DNA of 49,919 nt from Lysobacteraceae bacterium (lineage in GTDB: Bacteria; Pseudomonadota; Gammaproteobacteria; Xanthomonadales; BQJN01): positions 1 through 49,919 of the forward strand of contig BQJN01000023.1 in NCBI GenBank assembly GCA_021604725.1. Reading direction: 5' to 3'. A program made the translations under genes and the position numbers. The notes beneath the pieces were generated by a model. It worked only from the letters and a program-made list of their open reading frames with translations, was not told the origin of the DNA and searched no databases. This document shows positions 18,333 to 27,708 of this stretch, piece by piece (position 1 is the first letter of the stretch; every line of letters begins with the position of its first letter).

Positions 18333-18956
18333 ATGCACCGAATGAGCCCGGTACTTCACTATATTCATGATCCGATGTGCTCCTGGTGCTGGGGGTTTCG
18401 CCCTTGCTGGGATCAGATTCGGGCCGAAATGCCTCAACAAATTGAAGTTCGGCAATGGCTAGGCGGGTTGGCGCCGGATAGTGAGGAACCCATGCCGATG
18501 GCGTTGCGGGCCACAATCCAGAATCATTGGCGAACAATTGAGCAACAACTGGGCACCCAATTCAATCATGCATTCTGGACCGAGTGCGAACCGCGCCGTT
18601 CAACCTGGATCGCCTGCCGGGCAGTGATTGCGGCACGCAACCAGGGGCAAGAGGAAAGTATGATCTTGGCCATTCAACATGCGTATTACCTGCAGGCACG
18701 CAACCCTTCAGAAGCTGAAACCCTGAGTACACTGGCGACCGAAATTGCCCTCGATGTGCAGCAGTTTGAAATTGACTTGTTCTCACCGCACACCAACCAG
18801 CAGCTGGCATTCGAGATACAAACCAGCAGACAATGGCCCATCAGCGGCTTTCCGTCGTTGCTCATTGAGCACCAGCGGCGGATTGCCAAGCTGCCATTTA
18901 ACTATGCAGACCCTGGAAGTACACTCAAAACACTAAACACATTGGTGAACCCATGA
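18333..18956 (+). CDS. DsbA-family thioredoxin-fold protein
   Basis: A 207-residue protein with the N-terminal DPMCSWCWGF motif, a CxxC active site of the cytoplasmic DsbA-like/FrnE type. It lacks an obvious signal peptide from the ATG at 18333; a second ATG at 18342 is equally possible. The C-terminal ISGFPSLLIEHQ resembles the cis-proline loop of thioredoxin folds. Likely a cytoplasmic oxidoreductase or isomerase of unknown substrate. It is coupled to DUF3185 by a four-base overlap, which in turn overlaps an ECF sigma gene. The 280 bases upstream hold only a T-rich tract (about 18209-18231) and no clear promoter. Confidence 0.85.
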   Translation: MHRMSPVLHYIHDPMCSWCWGFRPCWDQIRAEMPQQIEVRQWLGGLAPDSEEPMPMALRATIQNHWRTIEQQLGTQFNHAFWTECEPRRSTWIACRAVIAARNQGQEESMILAIQHAYYLQARNPSEAETLSTLATEIALDVQQFEIDLFSPHTNQQLAFEIQTSRQWPISGFPSLLIEHQRRIAKLPFNYADPGSTLKTLNTLVNP

Positions 18957-19153
18957 ACTCCAACCGACTACTTGGCCTAGTGTTGCTGGCAGCTGGCATT
19001 GTACTGGGCTACTACGGCTACAATGCAACGGAGTCCCCGCTTGAACAGGTCTCCAAAGAGCTTACCGGGCATTTTAGTGACGAAACAATGGCCTACCTTG
19101 TCGGTGCCGGAGTGAGTGCCGCCGCCGGCCTATTCCTCTTGCTCAAGCGATGA
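18953..19153 (+). CDS. DUF3185 small membrane protein
   Basis: A 66-residue protein with two hydrophobic segments (about 6-24, LGLVLLAAGIVLGYYGYNA, and 47-64, YLVGAGVSAAAGLFLLL) joined by a polar loop (SPLEQVSKELTGHFSDETM). This matches DUF3185, a small family of unknown function often found singly. Here it is sandwiched with four-base overlaps between the DsbA-like gene and the ECF sigma gene, so the three are probably one translational unit. Confidence 0.85.
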   Translation: MNSNRLLGLVLLAAGIVLGYYGYNATESPLEQVSKELTGHFSDETMAYLVGAGVSAAAGLFLLLKR

Positions 19154-19722
19154 ATGCGAAGCGAGAAATAACCTTATTGCTGGGGGAGTGGCAATCCGGC
19201 GACCCAAAGGCTACCGATCAATTGGTCGAGCTGATCTATCCAACATTGAAACGCATCGCCTCAAACCAGCTCCGAGCCAGCCCTGCCGACCTCACGTTGC
19301 AAACGACCGAACTGGTCAATGAAGCCTATCTGAAGTTGTCAGAACAGCAACGAACTCAATGGCAAAGTCGCTCGCATTTTTTTGCCATCGCCGCTCGAGC
19401 CATTCGCCGCATCATGGTCGATCAAGTGCGACGACGCCTCGCCGACAAACGCGGTGGCAAGATAGAAAAAGTCCCGTTGGATGAAGACCTGGAGGTTGCC
19501 GCGCCCGGTGGCTATCCAAACTGGATCGTTCTCGATTCGGCGATGCACGAGCTGGAACAAATCAACGCCAACGCGGCAAAAGTCGTTGAGCTTCGGTACA
19601 TCGTTGGCTTGACCATTGAAGAGACCGCAGAGGCCACCGACCGTGGCTATGCCACGGTGGTGCGAAACTGGCGATTTGCTCGCGCCTGGCTGCGCGACCG
19701 ACTCGGTGAGTATCGGGTTTAG
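19150..19722 (+). CDS. ECF-type sigma factor of the Sig70_X6 kind
   Basis: A 190-residue sigma factor. Region 2 includes QTTELVNEAYLKLSEQ and HFFAIAARAIRRIMVDQVRRR, both hallmarks of the group called Sig-70_X6. Region 4 lies at VVELRYIVGLTIEETAEATDRGYATVVRNWRFARAWL. Members of this group are commonly paired with a large Ser/Thr kinase containing TPR or WD repeats, but no such kinase follows here: the next gene is on the opposite strand. The start overlaps the DUF3185 stop. Its target promoters cannot be told from this window. Confidence 0.88.
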   Translation: MNAKREITLLLGEWQSGDPKATDQLVELIYPTLKRIASNQLRASPADLTLQTTELVNEAYLKLSEQQRTQWQSRSHFFAIAARAIRRIMVDQVRRRLADKRGGKIEKVPLDEDLEVAAPGGYPNWIVLDSAMHELEQINANAAKVVELRYIVGLTIEETAEATDRGYATVVRNWRFARAWLRDRLGEYRV

Positions 19723-19747
19723 CGACTCGTTTTTACGTGACACCAGG

Positions 19748-20134
19748 TTAGGGGCCGCCAAGAGCCACCGCTGGCTTGCCCATAGACCGGCAATCGATAT
19801 CGGTAATAAACAGTCCGTGTGACAAGTTCAACTCACCGGTACGTCGACAGCTCAAGGTGTAGAGTTGACCATCGGTGACATCCTCGATCTGGTATATGTC
19901 GCTATCGCCTGTCGACTGATTTTCGACGAGCATGTTGTCAGGGTCCTCACAGACCATGCCCATGAATTGCTCGCCGGGAGTGACGATGACATAGTCAAGC
20001 TCACAACCGAGTTCAAAAGACGAGTTATCGAAGTAAAACCGCGCTGACCCTACTTGAGGTCCGTTGGCCCATAGCAAGTTGGACGTCAAAAACAAAGCAC
20101 ATACGACCGACAATTTAGTGTAGAAAGGATGCAT
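19748..20134 (-). CDS. Small secreted cysteine-containing protein, unknown
   Basis: A 128-residue protein that I do not recognise. It has a clear signal peptide (KLSVVCALFLTSNLLWA, cleavage probably after WANG or WA at about 23) and a mature part of about 105 residues with four cysteines (GCELDY, MVCEDPD, LSCRRTG, DIDCRSM), which could form two disulfides. The spacing suggests a small beta-rich domain. It is divergent from arfB and convergent with the ECF sigma gene, 25 bases away. The ATG follows a weak GAG-type ribosome site. The 200 bases upstream hold no clear gene. Confidence 0.6.
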   Translation of the reverse strand: MHPFYTKLSVVCALFLTSNLLWANGPQVGSARFYFDNSSFELGCELDYVIVTPGEQFMGMVCEDPDNMLVENQSTGDSDIYQIEDVTDGQLYTLSCRRTGELNLSHGLFITDIDCRSMGKPAVALGGP

Positions 20135-20336
20135 TACTTAATCTCTCATTGGTTGATTGGGGCGGCCAGATCAGTCGATAAAACACACGATGGCATCTTG
20201 CGACGCATGAATCTGATCAGGCTGTTATTGGTTGGCGCGCAAGGCGGCCGAAAACCCGATCACCGAACAAGTAGGTTTTCGCAATGAGCGCTTCGCCGGG
20301 GCAAAACGGATCGACCATCAACGGTAACGTGACGAC

Positions 20337-20753
20337 ATGACGATAGAATTGAGCAAATCGCTTCGGCTGATGGACCACGAGGTTGAGCTGACCGCGATAC
20401 GGGCCCAGGGTGCCGGTGGCCAAAACGTCAACAAAGTGGCATCAGCGATTCACCTTAGGTTCGATATTCGCGCCTCGTCGCTGCCCGATGACATCAAATC
20501 AAGATTGCTGAGCCTGGCAGATCAGCGAATTTCCACTGAGGGCGTTGTTGTCATCAAGGCTCAGCGATTCCGAACGCAGGACAAGAACCGGGAAGACGCC
20601 TTGACCAGACTGCGGGAGCTTGTTGTCGGCGTACTGAAGAGGCCAAAACCCAGGCGACCGACCAAACCCAGCAAACGATCCAGACAAAAACGAATGGATA
20701 GCAAGACGAAAAGAGGTGCGATCAAGGCATTGCGCGGCAAGGTTGTCGACTAA
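20337..20753 (+). CDS. arfB: Peptidyl-tRNA hydrolase ArfB (stalled ribosome rescue)
   Basis: A 138-residue protein with the GGQ motif of class I release factors (IRAQGAGGQNVNKVASAIHL, GGQ near residue 27) and a basic, lysine- and arginine-rich C-terminal tail (KPRRPTKPSKRSRQKRM) that enters the empty mRNA channel. ArfB (YaeJ) binds ribosomes stalled without a stop codon and hydrolyses the peptidyl-tRNA. Its short length and lack of a codon-recognition domain separate it from RF1 and RF2. It stands alone just before pckG. Confidence 0.95.
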   Translation: MTIELSKSLRLMDHEVELTAIRAQGAGGQNVNKVASAIHLRFDIRASSLPDDIKSRLLSLADQRISTEGVVVIKAQRFRTQDKNREDALTRLRELVVGVLKRPKPRRPTKPSKRSRQKRMDSKTKRGAIKALRGKVVD

Positions 20754-20838
20754 AACTTCTGATAGAAATGGCCCGTGTCATTTGCAATTGTCAGTCACTG
20801 ATACTATGGTTGCCGGCTTTTCCGCACGAGTTCTTACA

Positions 20839-20856
20839 CGCGCGTCACGCGCGAGG
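20839..20856 (+). promoter_or_regulatory. GC-rich palindrome next to the pckG ribosome site
   Basis: CGCGCGT-C-ACGCGCG (20839-20853) is a perfect 7-base inverted repeat around one base, ending at the GAGG ribosome site (20853-20856) seven bases before the pckG ATG. As RNA it could form a six-pair GC stem touching the ribosome site; as DNA it could be an operator. Function is inferred only from position and symmetry. Confidence 0.4.
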
Positions 20857-20863
20857 CCTATCC

Positions 20864-22606
20864 ATGACCACGACCAATCAGTCATTACAAACGTGGGTTG
20901 ACTCTGTTGCCCGCATGACCCAACCCGACCAGATCCACTGGTGCACTGGGTCCGACCAAGAAAACCGGCAGCTGATCGACCTGATGCTCGGCACCGGAGA
21001 TCTGATCGAACTCAACCAAGATACGCATCCGAATTGCTATCTGCACCGGTCCAGCCCTTCTGATGTTGCTCGCGTAGAGCACTTGACCTTCGTTTGCACC
21101 AGCGACAAGGAAGATGCTGGCCCGAACAATCACTGGATGGCCCCAGCTGATGCTCACGCCAAAGTGGACGCCCTTTTCGAAGGCGCCATGAAAGGTCGCA
21201 CCATGTATGTCATACCATACTGCATGGGCCCAATCGAATCACCGCTGTCCCGCTGTGGTGTAGAGATTACAGACAGCCCCTACGTGGTGGCCAACATGCG
21301 ACTGATGACGCGCATGGGTGCCCCGGCACTGGCTCGCATTGAGCGCGAAGGCACCTTCGTCAAAGGCTTGCATTCGATTGGTGAGCTGGACCCCGAGAAA
21401 CGCTACATCATGCACTTCCCGGAAGAGCTGACCATCAAGAGTATCGGCTCCGGCTACGGCGGCAACGCTTTGCTTGGCAAGAAGTGCCATGCCTTGCGTA
21501 TCGCCAGCCATCAGGCACGAAGCGAAGGCTGGTTGGCCGAGCACATGCTGATTCTGGGGCTGGAAAGCCCGGAAGGCGAGACCCATTATGTGGCCGCAGC
21601 CTTCCCATCAGCTTGTGGCAAGACCAACCTTGCCATGCTGATTCCACCCGAAGGCTATGAAGGCTGGAAGGTGTACACCGTCGGTGATGATATTTGCTGG
21701 ATGCGCCGTGGTGAAGATGGTCGCTTGTGGGCTATTAATCCAGAAGCTGGATTCTTTGGTGTTGCGCCGGGCACCGGCCCGAACACCAACCCGACGGCAT
21801 TGGCCATGCTCGATCGCGACGCGATCTTCACCAACGTTGCAGTAACGGCTGACAATCAGCCGTGGTGGGAAGGCAAGTCGGACGATGAGACGCCGGCCAA
21901 AGACTGGCAGGGTCGCGACTATGATCCGGCCAATGGTCCGTCGGCACATCCGAACTCTCGCTTTACCGTTTCTATCAAGCGATGCCCCAGTTACTCCGAT
22001 CAGGCAGAAGCACCGCAGGGCGTACCTATTTCAGCGATTATCTTTGGTGGTCGACGTGAATCTCTGGTTCCGCTGGTGTTTGAAGCCAAGGACTGGGAGC
22101 ACGGCGTTCTGGTCGGCGCGTCCATGGCCTCTGAAACCACCGCAGCTGCAACCGGCAAAGTCGGTATTGTGCGGCGCGACTCAATGGCCATGAAGCCATT
22201 TTGCGGTTACAACTACGCTGACTACTTCGCCCACTGGCTCAGCTTCGGCGAGCAAGCAGAGGGGCTGCCGAAAATCTTCCACGTCAACTGGTTCCGAAAG
22301 GATGACGACGGCAAATTCATGTGGCCTGGCTTTGGTGACAACCTGCGTGTTCTGGAATGGATTATCGACCGCTGCAAGGGCAGTGTAGATGCCACCGAGA
22401 CAGCGATTGGCTATTTGCCGACCGACAACGGCATCAATCGTGACGGGCTTGAAATCGATCAGGCTGAAATGGACGCCTTACTGAAGGTCGATCAGAAGGG
22501 TTATGCCGCCGAGATGGACTCAATTGGCGATTACCTGGATGGTTTTGGTGACCGCATGCCGGCGGCCATGCACGAGCAGCTGGAAAAGGTTCGCTCGGAG
22601 CTTTAG
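20864..22606 (+). CDS. pckG: Phosphoenolpyruvate carboxykinase (GTP)
   Basis: A 580-residue enzyme that converts oxaloacetate and GTP to phosphoenolpyruvate, CO2 and GDP, the entry to gluconeogenesis. Markers are the substrate arginine region ([20 protein letters not shown]), the metal-binding [18 protein letters not shown] block, the kinase-1 P-loop [12 protein letters not shown], and [15 protein letters not shown]. The GTP type is used by many high-GC bacteria and some Gammaproteobacteria in place of the ATP type (PckA). The frame is open upstream to 20768, but the ATG at 20864 with GAGG gives the normal family N-terminus. A hairpin terminator follows. Confidence 0.97.
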   Translation: MTTTNQSLQTWVDSVARMTQPDQIHWCTGSDQENRQLIDLMLGTGDLIELNQDTHPNCYLHRSSPSDVARVEHLTFVCTSDKEDAGPNNHWMAPADAHAKVDALFEGAMKGRTMYVIPYCMGPIESPLSRCGVEITDSPYVVANMRLMTRMGAPALARIEREGTFVKGLHSIGELDPEKRYIMHFPEELTIKSIGSGYGGNALLGKKCHALRIASHQARSEGWLAEHMLILGLESPEGETHYVAAAFPSACGKTNLAMLIPPEGYEGWKVYTVGDDICWMRRGEDGRLWAINPEAGFFGVAPGTGPNTNPTALAMLDRDAIFTNVAVTADNQPWWEGKSDDETPAKDWQGRDYDPANGPSAHPNSRFTVSIKRCPSYSDQAEAPQGVPISAIIFGGRRESLVPLVFEAKDWEHGVLVGASMASETTAAATGKVGIVRRDSMAMKPFCGYNYADYFAHWLSFGEQAEGLPKIFHVNWFRKDDDGKFMWPGFGDNLRVLEWIIDRCKGSVDATETAIGYLPTDNGINRDGLEIDQAEMDALLKVDQKGYAAEMDSIGDYLDGFGDRMPAAMHEQLEKVRSEL

Positions 22607-22616
22607 GAGTTCAGAA

Positions 22617-22646
22617 AAAGCGAGTGCCGAGCAAGGCACTCGCTTT
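22617..22646. terminator. Bidirectional intrinsic terminator, pckG / HEAT-repeat gene
   Basis: A perfect 12-base stem, AAAGCGAGTGCC (22617-22628) with GGCACTCGCTTT (22635-22646) around a six-base loop, lies between two convergent genes. On the minus strand the stem is followed by a T-run of five, making a good terminator for the HEAT-repeat operon. On the plus strand only three Ts follow, so it is weaker for pckG. Confidence 0.8.
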
Positions 22647-22658
22647 GGTTGCTGACAA

Positions 22659-24176
22659 TCATTCAATCAGACTGATGGTCTGCATCAGCTGGCGGCGCAG
22701 CTCGTCGTCTTGCTCCATCGCCAGCAGCTCCAACAAGCCTTCAACATCGTCCAACACCATCAATGCTTCCATGGTTGCCTCACGTTCAGAATAGGGCGCT
22801 TCAGCATACTGTGCTATCAAGGCATTGGCCGCCTTTGTGCTACCGGTGATGGAGATCGCTTCGATCGCCTGGATACGCAGATTCGGCTCAGTCTCTACTT
22901 CGATGACTTCGATCAGTTGATCCACGTCTCCAGCAATGGCCAGCGATTCAAGCACTGATTGCCGCAGGCCGACGTCCTCGAGCCCTGAGTACAGCCCCTT
23001 GAGTAGATCGGTGCGCCCCAGCAAACCCAGAACTTCAATCGCTGCCGTGCGCAGTCCCGAATCCTGCTCTTCGGCGATCACGCGCCGGGCCAGTTCAACC
23101 TCGTCGGCATCGTTGACCATTACCAGAGCTTCGAGAACCATTTCCTTCTCTTCGATGGTGTCGGCCCGATCATAAGCCTCGGACAGCCACTGGGGAGCCT
23201 GCGATCCACCGGACACGACGAGCGCCTCGAACAGGGTGCGGCGCAACTCAGGGTCGGTTTCCTGCTGATACGCCGATTCCAGCGCTTCGGTCTGATTGGC
23301 AATCATTAGCGCCTCGATCAAGGCCCGACGCGTCTCAAGGTCATCAGTTTTCTGATACAAACCGGTCAGATGCTGACCCAGATCCATCACGCCCATCAAT
23401 TGAATGATTTCGCGGCGTAGTTCATCGTCCGCAGTGACTTCGAAGGCGTCCAACACCGCCTGATCAGCATCGGCAACCAAATAGGCGTGTAGAACCGCTC
23501 GGCGCAACTCCGTATCCTGTTCGCGCTGATAAATCTCAGTCAACAGCGCGATTGCCTCATCGTCGCCACTCATGCCAAGCATGTGTACTGCTTCTCTACG
23601 CAGCTGCAGATCAGGGCTATTTCGCACCATTTCCACCACCATCTCTCGTGCTTGCGGGTGATTACTCATACCGACCACAAACAAGGCCTGACGACGCAGC
23701 TCGGACGCGTCGGATTCTGACAGCATTTGACGCACCTCGGCGATGGCGCGTTCAGGGTCCTGGTGCATCAACTGGCTTAGCTTGAACAGACGCAATTCAG
23801 GATCATCATTGATCGCCGCCAACTCGTGGGTACGGCTTCCACACTCGCTGGCCAGGGCTTCGCCATCGTCGCGCCAGTCGCTTTGCGGATAGTGCCGATT
23901 CAGTTCACGCAAGGCCCGGCGCCCGTCCAGCTGCCGACCGGAACGACACAAGGCGAAGGCGCGCCAGTACCAGGTTGCATCGGCGAGTTGTTCATCTTCC
24001 TGCTCGGCCGCCACCATCAGTTCGATCGCGCGATCCCAATCCTGGGCACGAATTGCCTGTTGACCCGCTTCATAGCTTTCCGATTGCGCCAATACAAGTG
24101 TGCTGGCCAGCGTCAGAATCGCGCTGCAAAAAATCGTTTTCAGTGACATCTTTATCGTCCTGCTATCGGTGTTCAT
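22659..24176 (-). CDS. Exported HEAT-repeat protein
   Basis: A 505-residue protein with a signal peptide (SLKTIFCSAILTLASTLVLA; cleavage near residue 30). The N-terminal region has TPR-like character (AGQQAIRAQDWDRAIELM). About ten to twelve HEAT-like repeats of roughly 30 residues follow, most built on DxELRR...L..LG/A.A (DLQLRREAVHMLGMSG, DTELRRAVLHAYLVA, DDELRREIIQLMGVM). No catalytic motif is visible; a periplasmic scaffold or binding protein is likely. It is third in an operon after an ECF sigma factor and its likely anti-sigma factor. Both ATGs (24176 and 24149) have AGGA nearby; I use the first. Confidence 0.85.
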   Translation of the reverse strand: MNTDSRTIKMSLKTIFCSAILTLASTLVLAQSESYEAGQQAIRAQDWDRAIELMVAAEQEDEQLADATWYWRAFALCRSGRQLDGRRALRELNRHYPQSDWRDDGEALASECGSRTHELAAINDDPELRLFKLSQLMHQDPERAIAEVRQMLSESDASELRRQALFVVGMSNHPQAREMVVEMVRNSPDLQLRREAVHMLGMSGDDEAIALLTEIYQREQDTELRRAVLHAYLVADADQAVLDAFEVTADDELRREIIQLMGVMDLGQHLTGLYQKTDDLETRRALIEALMIANQTEALESAYQQETDPELRRTLFEALVVSGGSQAPQWLSEAYDRADTIEEKEMVLEALVMVNDADEVELARRVIAEEQDSGLRTAAIEVLGLLGRTDLLKGLYSGLEDVGLRQSVLESLAIAGDVDQLIEVIEVETEPNLRIQAIEAISITGSTKAANALIAQYAEAPYSEREATMEALMVLDDVEGLLELLAMEQDDELRRQLMQTISLIE

Positions 24177-24187
24177 ATCGTTGTCCT

Positions 24188-24925
24188 TTATATGGACAGA
24201 CCAGAGGTCTTGTTCGGTTGTGTCGCCAGTTCAGACTGCATCACCCGCACCCGCAGCAGCCAGGTATCCTGTGCCTCAGTCTGCAGACGCTGTCGTACTC
24301 TTGGGCTGGCTACTGCTGTTTCATGGCTCAGCTCAATCAGCAGCGGTTCGAGCTCGCGCAGCAATTGCGCCAGTCGGTGTTGCTCGGCATTCTCTGCCGC
24401 AACTCTCACCACGCGGTTTTTCAACAGCATTTCTGCCGCCCATGTGTTGATGTCGGCCGGGGCGCTCTGATTAGCCAGCCCGGTTAGCAGTACATCCATT
24501 TGTTGCAAGTAACTGGCTGAATAGCTAGCCAGCACGCGACCGGAATTGACTGAGGAGGCAAGCTGCGGCGGGTTGGAAATAGAGTCTGCAACGGGTGCCG
24601 TTTGGCGGCCCAGGATGAAAGCCACGCCAATGGCCGCGAGGACCGAAGCGAATGCCGCGGTTGGCTTTAGCCAGGCCGAGGACCATGGTTTCCGAGCCGG
24701 GCCTTGGTCTGCTAGCGTCGGCACCAGCTTCTGCCAAACCTCAGCGCCGTAGTCTGACGATCGGGATGGCGGCTCCATCGCCACGTCGAGGGCACTGAGC
24801 TGCTCAGACAACACCGCGAGCCGGTTCGTGAGCTGTGGATCTTCGGCGACACGGCGCACCAGATCAGCATCGCTGTGCTCACCGTAGTAGACCAATACCA
24901 GGTCGTCGTCAGTAATTTTCTTCAT
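24188..24925 (-). CDS. Putative transmembrane anti-sigma factor
   Basis: A 245-residue protein that starts on the stop codon of the ECF sigma gene. The N-terminal cytoplasmic part (ITDDDLVLVYYGEHSDADLVRRVAEDP) resembles anti-sigma domains, though it lacks a zinc-binding HxxxCxxC motif. One membrane helix follows (about 88-106, AAFASVLAAIGVAFILG), then a periplasmic helical region of about 135 residues (LQQMDVLLTGLANQS, LAQLLRELEPLLIELS). The role is inferred from topology and gene order. The periplasmic part may sense the exported HEAT-repeat protein or an envelope signal. Confidence 0.72.
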   Translation of the reverse strand: MKKITDDDLVLVYYGEHSDADLVRRVAEDPQLTNRLAVLSEQLSALDVAMEPPSRSSDYGAEVWQKLVPTLADQGPARKPWSSAWLKPTAAFASVLAAIGVAFILGRQTAPVADSISNPPQLASSVNSGRVLASYSASYLQQMDVLLTGLANQSAPADINTWAAEMLLKNRVVRVAAENAEQHRLAQLLRELEPLLIELSHETAVASPRVRQRLQTEAQDTWLLRVRVMQSELATQPNKTSGLSI

Positions 24926-25482
24926 TGGCTATAACCCTCCTGCTCAGTTAGCGGAGTCAATGTTTCTCGCATCTTGCGCACAGCACGAAAGATCGCTTGT
25001 TTGGTGGCGCTGCCGTTGATCTTCAGCAACGCAGAGATCTCGGCGATGGAATGACCTTCGAAGTGACGCAGCATCAGTGCGGCACGTTCAACCTCTGTCA
25101 GCGACTTCATCGCCACCTGCATCTGTTTGCGCAGATCGGCGGTCTCGGCTGGACAGGCCGAGCGCTCACCCATGGGCTCGCGCTCAAGTTCCGGTGCCTC
25201 ATATTTGCTACGGCTGCTTTGCTTGCGTAAAGCATCCATCGCCGTGTTCACAGTGATGCGGTGCAGCCAGGTTGAAAACTGCGCGCGGTAATCAAACTGG
25301 TCGAGCCGGGTCCAGGCCTTGAGGAAACTGTCCTGCACCACATCATTGGCGGCGTCTTCGCTGCCCATCAAACGCCAGGCCAGCCGGAACACACGCTCGG
25401 AGTGTTCCATCACCAATTGGCGAAACGCCATTCGGTCGCCGCGCTGCGCTTTTTTGATGAGCTTTAGTTCTAAGGTTTCCAT
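24922..25482 (-). CDS. ECF RNA polymerase sigma factor (RpoE-like)
   Basis: A 186-residue sigma factor. Region 2 carries FRLAWRLMGSEDAANDVVQDSFLKAW and FSTWLHRITVNTAMDALRK. Region 4 carries LTEVERAALMLRHFEGHSIAEISALL, followed by NGSATKQAIFRAVRKMRE. It heads a three-gene operon with an anti-sigma factor and a HEAT-repeat protein, each closely spaced or overlapping. Such operons are usually autoregulated; the 114-base divergent region shared with the YyaL-like gene should hold the promoter, but I could not recognise a clear motif there. Confidence 0.93.
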   Translation of the reverse strand: METLELKLIKKAQRGDRMAFRQLVMEHSERVFRLAWRLMGSEDAANDVVQDSFLKAWTRLDQFDYRAQFSTWLHRITVNTAMDALRKQSSRSKYEAPELEREPMGERSACPAETADLRKQMQVAMKSLTEVERAALMLRHFEGHSIAEISALLKINGSATKQAIFRAVRKMRETLTPLTEQEGYSQ

Positions 25483-25596
25483 TTGCTGACTTGGACGGCG
25501 GTCAATTGAATATGGTTAGCATCGGTTTTGTAGCGGGCCCCAAGCCACGAACGAGCATGATACGCTTTGCGCCCTCCACCTTGCTCGAGAACCCGC

Positions 25597-27708
25597 ATGG
25601 CCCGTACCCGCCACCTCAACGCTGATGGCACACCGCAATTCAGCAACCGCCTGGCTGAGCAATCCAGTCCCTATCTAAAACAACATGCGCACAACCCTGT
25701 TGATTGGCACCCGTGGGGAGACGACGCCTTTGCGTTGGCGCGGCAGCGCAAAGTGCCGGTGTTACTGTCAATCGGCTATTCGACCTGCCATTGGTGTCAT
25801 GTCATGGAGCATGAGTCCTTCGAGGATCTCGAGATCGCCCAATACATGAATGAACACTACATATGCATCAAGGTCGACCGCGAGGAACGGCCTGATATTG
25901 ATGCCATTTACATGGCGGCAGTCCAGGCTATCTCCGGCCATGGCGGCTGGCCCATGACGGTCTGGCTGACCGCGGACGCCAAACCGTTCTATGCCGGTAC
26001 TTACTTCCCACCGCGCGAAGGGGTGCGCGGCGCACGGGTCGGATTCTTGTCGGTGTTGCGGGAGTTGAAGCGCATCTTCGACCAGGAACCGGACAAAGTC
26101 AGTCAATCCAGTTCCGAGCTGAGCGACTATCTGCAACGTGTCTTGAGTCAACCGGCTGCGGGCGAAATACCCGATGAGTCGTTGCCGAAAGAAGCCTGCG
26201 AGGCCTACCTGCAGCGTGTTGACTGGGATCAGGGTGGTGTGCGCGGTGCACCCAAGTTTCCCTCCAGCTTGCCAGCCACGTTATTGCTGGAGCGCTATGC
26301 GATTGGCGGTGAAAAACCATTGTTGGATGCCGTCACCACCAGCCTCAAAGCCATGGCCGACGGCGGCCTGCATGACCAGTTCGGCGGTGGTTTTCATCGC
26401 TACTCCGTCGACGACCGCTGGCTGGTTCCGCATTTCGAAAAGATGCTGTACGACAACGCCCTGCTGGTGATGGACTACTTGCACGCCTATCAGCTGACCG
26501 GTGACCAGTACTTCAAACGCATTGTTGAAAGAACCCTGGATTATGTCCGCCGCGAAATGACCGCGACGGGCGGTGCCTTCTTCTCAGCCACCGACGCCGA
26601 CAGCCTGACCCCTGACGGTACGTCTGAGGAAGGCTGGTTCTTCACCTGGACATACGATGAGCTGGAGCAGGTGCTGTCCGCCGATGATGCAACATTGATC
26701 GCCAGAGTATTCAGTTTTACCGATGAGGGTCACTTTGAAGGACGGAACATTCCGCACCTTACTGAGTCATTGCAGTCATTGGCCGAAGAAAACCAATGCT
26801 CGCCGCAAGCGCTACAGAGCAAACTCGACGCGTTGACCGAGCGCCTGTACCAACACCGCGCCACGCGACCAGCCCCAGGCCTGGACGACAAGATACTCAG
26901 TGCCTGGAACGGTTTGATGATCAGCGCATTCGCCAAAGCCGGGCACGTGTTGGCGCGCGCTGACTACGTTCAGGCCGCTGTCGCAGCGGCGACGTTCATC
27001 GAAGCGGAAATGGTGACCAACAGCCGTCTGCTTCGCAGCCACGGCAGTGGCATCGCGGGGTTTCTGGATGATTACTCATTCATGATCCAGGGCTATCTGG
27101 ACCTGTTTGTTGCAGAGCCGAACGCGCATTGGTTGCAAGCGGCAATGGCCCTGGAGTCGGTGCTCGATCGGCACTACAAAGACAACAACGGGGGCTATTT
27201 CATGACCGCCAACGACCAACCGGCGTTGCTGGCCAGAGAAAAGCCTCGTCACGATGGCGCTGAACCGTCAGGCAACTCGATCATGGCGATCAATCACCTG
27301 CGGCTGTATACCCTGACCGACGATGACGCATTTCGCCAACGGGCGGTGGCAACCATCGAGTCATTCTCACAAGCGTTGTCTCAACAAGCGATGGCCATGG
27401 CGCATATGACCAGGGCGCTGCAGATGCTCAACAACGGACAAAAGCTGCTAGTGATCGTTCGCCCAACGGGCAGCGCACCGCAGTTGGCTGCAGATATGGT
27501 CGCCACAGCACACCGGACCTTGCCTGCGGCAGTCGCCACATTGTCGATTGAAGAAGGGGACCCTCAGCAAGCCCTGGCGCACCTTGTACCGGCGCTGACT
27601 GACAAAGCGACGAAGGAGGGACGGGTCACCGCCTTCCTGTGCAGTCAATCATCCTGCATGGCGCCGTGCACCGAGGTCACTGCACTTGAGCAGCAGATGA
27701 GCCTATGA
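25597..27708 (+). CDS. YyaL/SSP411-like thioredoxin-fold and glycosidase-like protein (DUF255)
   Basis: A 703-residue cytoplasmic protein. The N-terminal thioredoxin-fold domain (about 1-170) has the family motifs [32 protein letters not shown] with a CxxC, and [14 protein letters not shown]. The rest is an (alpha/alpha)6-like region with [31 protein letters not shown] and [13 protein letters not shown], as in proteins related to mammalian SPATA20. Molecular function is not established. The ATG at 25597 gives the usual N-terminus; the frame opens at 25567. Its last six bases overlap the end of the convergent hydrolase gene. Confidence 0.93.
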   Translation: MARTRHLNADGTPQFSNRLAEQSSPYLKQHAHNPVDWHPWGDDAFALARQRKVPVLLSIGYSTCHWCHVMEHESFEDLEIAQYMNEHYICIKVDREERPDIDAIYMAAVQAISGHGGWPMTVWLTADAKPFYAGTYFPPREGVRGARVGFLSVLRELKRIFDQEPDKVSQSSSELSDYLQRVLSQPAAGEIPDESLPKEACEAYLQRVDWDQGGVRGAPKFPSSLPATLLLERYAIGGEKPLLDAVTTSLKAMADGGLHDQFGGGFHRYSVDDRWLVPHFEKMLYDNALLVMDYLHAYQLTGDQYFKRIVERTLDYVRREMTATGGAFFSATDADSLTPDGTSEEGWFFTWTYDELEQVLSADDATLIARVFSFTDEGHFEGRNIPHLTESLQSLAEENQCSPQALQSKLDALTERLYQHRATRPAPGLDDKILSAWNGLMISAFAKAGHVLARADYVQAAVAAATFIEAEMVTNSRLLRSHGSGIAGFLDDYSFMIQGYLDLFVAEPNAHWLQAAMALESVLDRHYKDNNGGYFMTANDQPALLAREKPRHDGAEPSGNSIMAINHLRLYTLTDDDAFRQRAVATIESFSQALSQQAMAMAHMTRALQMLNNGQKLLVIVRPTGSAPQLAADMVATAHRTLPAAVATLSIEEGDPQQALAHLVPALTDKATKEGRVTAFLCSQSSCMAPCTEVTALEQQMSL

